Part shown: positions 4,784 through 6,167 of the stretch, piece by piece
How positions within the stretch are numbered: the stretch's first letter is position 1
How the letters are laid out: each line of letters opens with the position of its first letter
Assembly: GCA_002479785.1 (NCBI GenBank)
Contig: DLPD01000011.1
Location: 3,270 to 9,436, forward strand
Length of the DNA stretch: 6,167 nt
DNA from: Cytophagaceae bacterium UBA7467
GTDB taxonomy: Bacteria > Bacteroidota > Bacteroidia > Cytophagales > Spirosomataceae
Direction of reading: 5' to 3'
Notes under the pieces: model-generated
What the model saw: the letters and a program-made list of their open reading frames with translations, nothing else
The model's database searches: none
What the model was told of the DNA's origin: nothing
Translations under genes and position numbers: made by a program

Positions 4784-5083
4784 TTAAAGTTTGATGGAAA
4801 CTTCTAATCGTCCTCCAAAACCTAATTCAACAATCTTTTGCAGTGTGGAGATTCTAGCCTCTTTTAGGTTATTTTCAATTTTAGAAATATAAGACTTAGT
4901 TGTTCCCGCTTTTTCTGCAAGTTCTGCCTGAGTCATGCCTAATTCTAGGCGCTTAATTTGGATCAATACGCCTGCCTTGAAGATTTGATATCCAGCTTCA
5001 TATTCATCTCTTTTTTTTGTACCCACTTTGCCGTAGTGTCTGTCTTTATGTTCCGCGAAGGTCGTCAAGTTTTTGTTTTTCAT
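4784..5083 (-). CDS. higA: HigA-type antitoxin, XRE-family DNA-binding protein
   Basis: Antitoxin/transcription regulator of 99 residues. The N-terminal half, with LTTFAEHKDRHYGKVGTKKRDEYE (6-29) and FKAGVLIQIKR (35-45), is the characteristic extension of HigA antitoxins in Bacteroidota. The C-terminal half (about 40-97) is an HTH_3 domain: MTQAELAEKAGTTKSYISKIEN (50-71) contains the recognition helix, followed by a GGRLEVSIKL tail. In intact loci the protein binds the upstream HigB toxin and represses its own promoter. It appears complete, with a family-typical start, but the adjoining toxin gene is missing its 5' end, so this may be an orphan antitoxin. Its start overlaps the toxin frame by 38 bases. 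The symbol reflects family membership, not demonstrated function. Confidence 0.88.
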   Translation of the reverse strand: MKNKNLTTFAEHKDRHYGKVGTKKRDEYEAGYQIFKAGVLIQIKRLELGMTQAELAEKAGTTKSYISKIENNLKEARISTLQKIVELGFGGRLEVSIKL

Positions 5084-5285
5084 ATTCCGATTTTAGTTTT
5101 AAAGCTAATCTTATCTCTTTTTTAGGTGTTTTTTGAGTCTTTTTTTGAAACCCATTGATTAAAATAACCAATTTCCCCATTTCGAAAAAGCAAAATATTC
5201 GAATGATATCGCTCCCCACTTGAACTCTAATTTCATAAAGCCCATCTGTGTTAGCGATATGTTTTAAATAGGTTTCAGGAACACA
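5046..5285 (-). pseudogene. higB: 5'-truncated HigB/RelE-type toxin (Gp49-like, PF05973)
   Basis: Translating the minus strand from 5282 gives VPETYLKHIANTDGLYEIRV, continuing through IRIFCFFEMGKLVILINGFQKKTQKTPKKEIRLALKLKSEYE to a stop at 5046-5048. GLYEIRV, FFE-x-G-x-LVIL-x-NGFQKKTQKTPKKEI and ALK-x-K-x-EY are the hallmark C-terminal parts of HigB/Gp49-like RelE-fold mRNA interferases. The frame is closed by TGA at 5288-5286, and there is no ATG before the internal EMGK methionine. About 40-45 N-terminal residues expected for the family are absent. The lost part is not found in another frame, since the promoter sits directly upstream. This looks like a deletion between the promoter and about codon 45, not a single frameshift. 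The catalytic C-terminal residues remain, but without the first strands a stable toxin is unlikely. Confidence 0.75.
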
Positions 5286-5286
5286 T

Positions 5287-5317
5287 CAAAGGTAGTTAAG
5301 TTTCACTATAGTGCAAC
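5287..5317 (-). promoter_or_regulatory. Promoter and probable operator of the higB'-higA locus
   Basis: On the minus strand TTG (5316-5314) is followed after 19 bases by TACCTTTG (5294-5287), fitting the Bacteroidota -33/-7 promoter. Overlapping the -33 box is an 18-bp palindrome (5300-5317) with a perfect CACTATAGTG core and one mismatched pair in the arms. This is placed as expected for autorepression by the HTH antitoxin. The -7 box now abuts the truncated toxin frame. The ATG at 5286-5284 opens only a three-codon frame. Confidence 0.6.
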
Positions 5318-5323
5318 ATTTAA

Positions 5324-5524
5324 TTATCTATTTCTCAACTCATTCAAGAACTTTTTCGAGTCAAAAATCAACTGGCTTCTCGTTGCTGGGGCCACGATGA
5401 CCGATTCGGTGTAGACTTCTAGGTCCTTTTCAATAATGGTGATGGTCACTTTCGTGAATTTGTAAGGGCCCATGTGGCCGTTGTAGAAGAGCAGGGGCTC
5501 TTTTGGGGTGAAGAAATTGAACAT
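5324..5524 (-). CDS. Hypothetical protein, 66 residues
   Basis: I do not recognise this protein. It is small, soluble-looking and probably beta-rich: alternating hydrophobic segments YKFTKVTITIIEKDLEVYTESVIVA (about 21-45) precede a short C-terminal helix, FDSKKFLNELRNR (54-66). There is no signal peptide or membrane helix. It follows the XRE-type gene by 11 bases on the same strand and is probably cotranscribed with it. The pair could be a regulator with a partner protein, which is inference from spacing only. Its 3' end is immediately followed by the promoter of the toxin-antitoxin remnant. Only one plausible ATG (5524) is available. Confidence 0.65.
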   Translation of the reverse strand: MFNFFTPKEPLLFYNGHMGPYKFTKVTITIIEKDLEVYTESVIVAPATRSQLIFDSKKFLNELRNR

Positions 5525-5535
5525 GTTTTTAGGGT

Positions 5536-5955
5536 TTAGTGGTTATAGACGCCGTGGCGGCGGAATTGAAAATGTCGGAGGGTAACGACTTGGTTTGGAT
5601 CGTAGGTGATGGCGTTTTTTGAGATTAGTTTGAAGCTGAATTTCCGTTCTAACTTGACTTTGTGGTATTTTAGGAAGTAGTTGACGTCTTTTTCTGCAAA
5701 GGGAAGCGCTTCTTCCACTAAATTTTCGTAGCCTACAAAGGATCGTTTGATGCGTTCTCGCATCCAATAGACGCAAAGTTCGCGCGCGTTTACTTGGTGA
5801 TAATGGGCAAAAATAATGACAAGGTCGAGGTCTGGGATGCGGTTGCCGTTTTCGTATTTGCTCAAAAGCCCGGCGTCGATCCCGAGATCCTGCGCCATCA
5901 CGTGCAGCGGCACGGCACGGATGAGTTTTAGGTATCTAGCGAAGTGGTTAAACAT
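5536..5955 (-). CDS. XRE-family helix-turn-helix regulator
   Basis: Predicted DNA-binding protein of 139 residues. Residues about 5-62 form an XRE/HTH_3 domain: ARYLKLIRAVPLHVMAQDLGI, then the recognition region DAGLLSKYENGNRIPDLDLV and a fourth helix, FAHYHQVNARELCVYWMRERI. The LLSK-Y/I-E-x-G-x-R pattern followed by EL-x-x-x-W resembles the small Bacteroidota regulators often found beside DNA methyltransferases (C-protein-like). No methyltransferase is present here, so this is only a similarity. The C-terminal part (about 75-139) has an EEALPFAEKDVNYFLKYHKV helix and a basic tail, with no family I can name. It is probably the first gene of a two-gene unit with the 66-residue protein. A -7-like box, TACATTTG, lies 22 bases upstream. 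The start at 5955 gives an HTH beginning at the usual position. Confidence 0.8.
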   Translation of the reverse strand: MFNHFARYLKLIRAVPLHVMAQDLGIDAGLLSKYENGNRIPDLDLVIIFAHYHQVNARELCVYWMRERIKRSFVGYENLVEEALPFAEKDVNYFLKYHKVKLERKFSFKLISKNAITYDPNQVVTLRHFQFRRHGVYNH

Positions 5956-5977
5956 ATGGATTAGTGGTTTGGTGTTC

Positions 5978-5985
5978 CAAATGTA
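5978..5985 (-). promoter_or_regulatory. Probable -7 promoter box of the XRE gene
   Basis: TACATTTG on the minus strand matches TAnnTTTG exactly and would give a leader of roughly 18-20 bases before the ATG at 5955. The -33 region has no clear TTG at the ideal spacing. The rest of the gene-free stretch 5956-6113 shows no other feature I can support. Confidence 0.4.
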
Positions 5986-6113
5986 TTTCCACCCATCCTG
6001 TCTTCCTAACAGCTAATTGATAATGTGCATTTAGGGACCTGAATTGGTATTTATGTGCTTTTGGTGCGCCTCAGAGGACTATTGATGAAATATGGGCGCG
6101 GCGATGAGAGCCA

Positions 6114-6150
6114 TTTCTAGGTATTGACAGATTGTGTCAAAACCTGGAAA
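6114..6150 (+). repeat. Dispersed palindromic element, copy C (most complete palindrome)
   Basis: The left arm TTTCTAGGTATTGACA (6114-6129) and right arm TGTCAAAACCTGGAAA (6135-6150) are complementary at 14 of 16 positions around a 5-nt spacer. The core TTGACA-N5-TGTCAA and the AGGTA flank are shared with copies A and B. In this copy both flanks are symmetric; in A and B only one side keeps the flank. It lies about 160 bases upstream of the XRE gene start. Confidence 0.8.
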
Positions 6151-6167
6151 AGCCGTTTTTCTAATTG

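Noticed and set aside
5816..6016. 66-residue plus-strand open frame
   Set aside because: It is antisense to the start of the XRE gene and has no recognisable features.

Overview
The window looks like chromosomal DNA of a Bacteroidota bacterium, probably an environmental lineage near the Chitinophagia/Sphingobacteriia/Saprospiria; the exact group cannot be fixed by eye. The evidence is: several starts preceded by the Bacteroidota -7 promoter box TAnnTTTG (at hisH, at the toxin-antitoxin locus and at the XRE gene), no Shine-Dalgarno-like GGAGG ahead of the genes examined, a fused HisIE, and a HigB/HigA pair whose sequence resembles Bacteroidota versions.

Layout. Positions 1-600 hold an edge-truncated hairpin-spacer repeat array, then two minus-strand genes for paralogous small coiled-coil/one-TM proteins. 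Positions 601-971 have no gene: a second, longer copy of the hairpin-spacer array (650-782), a 7-bp periodic repeat (774-815), a palindromic element (812-843), a second small 7-bp repeat (932-959) and a short hairpin after the next gene. A minus-strand TVP38/VTT-family membrane protein (972-1619) is divergent from the plus-strand operon hisH-hisA-hisF-hisIE (1676-4367). A small four-helix membrane protein (PF04020, 'phage holin family' by name only) follows 8 bases later and closes the operon. Convergent to it, on the minus strand, lie an intact HigA-type antitoxin, a 5'-truncated HigB toxin remnant with its promoter and operator still in place, an unknown 66-residue protein, and an XRE-type regulator.

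Function. HisH and HisF form the glutaminase/cyclase that makes IGP and AICAR from PRFAR. HisIE and HisA catalyse the preceding steps (PR-ATP to ProFAR to PRFAR). Four gene products therefore cover the middle of histidine synthesis. hisG, hisD, hisC and hisB are not present, so the pathway is split here and this half has its own promoter.

The most unusual content is non-coding. There are two arrays of 11-bp mini-hairpins joined by a conserved TTTAGTC linker. A dispersed palindrome TTGACA-N5-TGTCAA with a conserved flank occurs three times, twice as an inverted pair bracketing the his/TVP38 block. The HigB toxin has lost its 5' end while its promoter survives. Strand composition flips from G-rich to C-rich in the middle of hisF. 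No complete new multi-gene system is evident.
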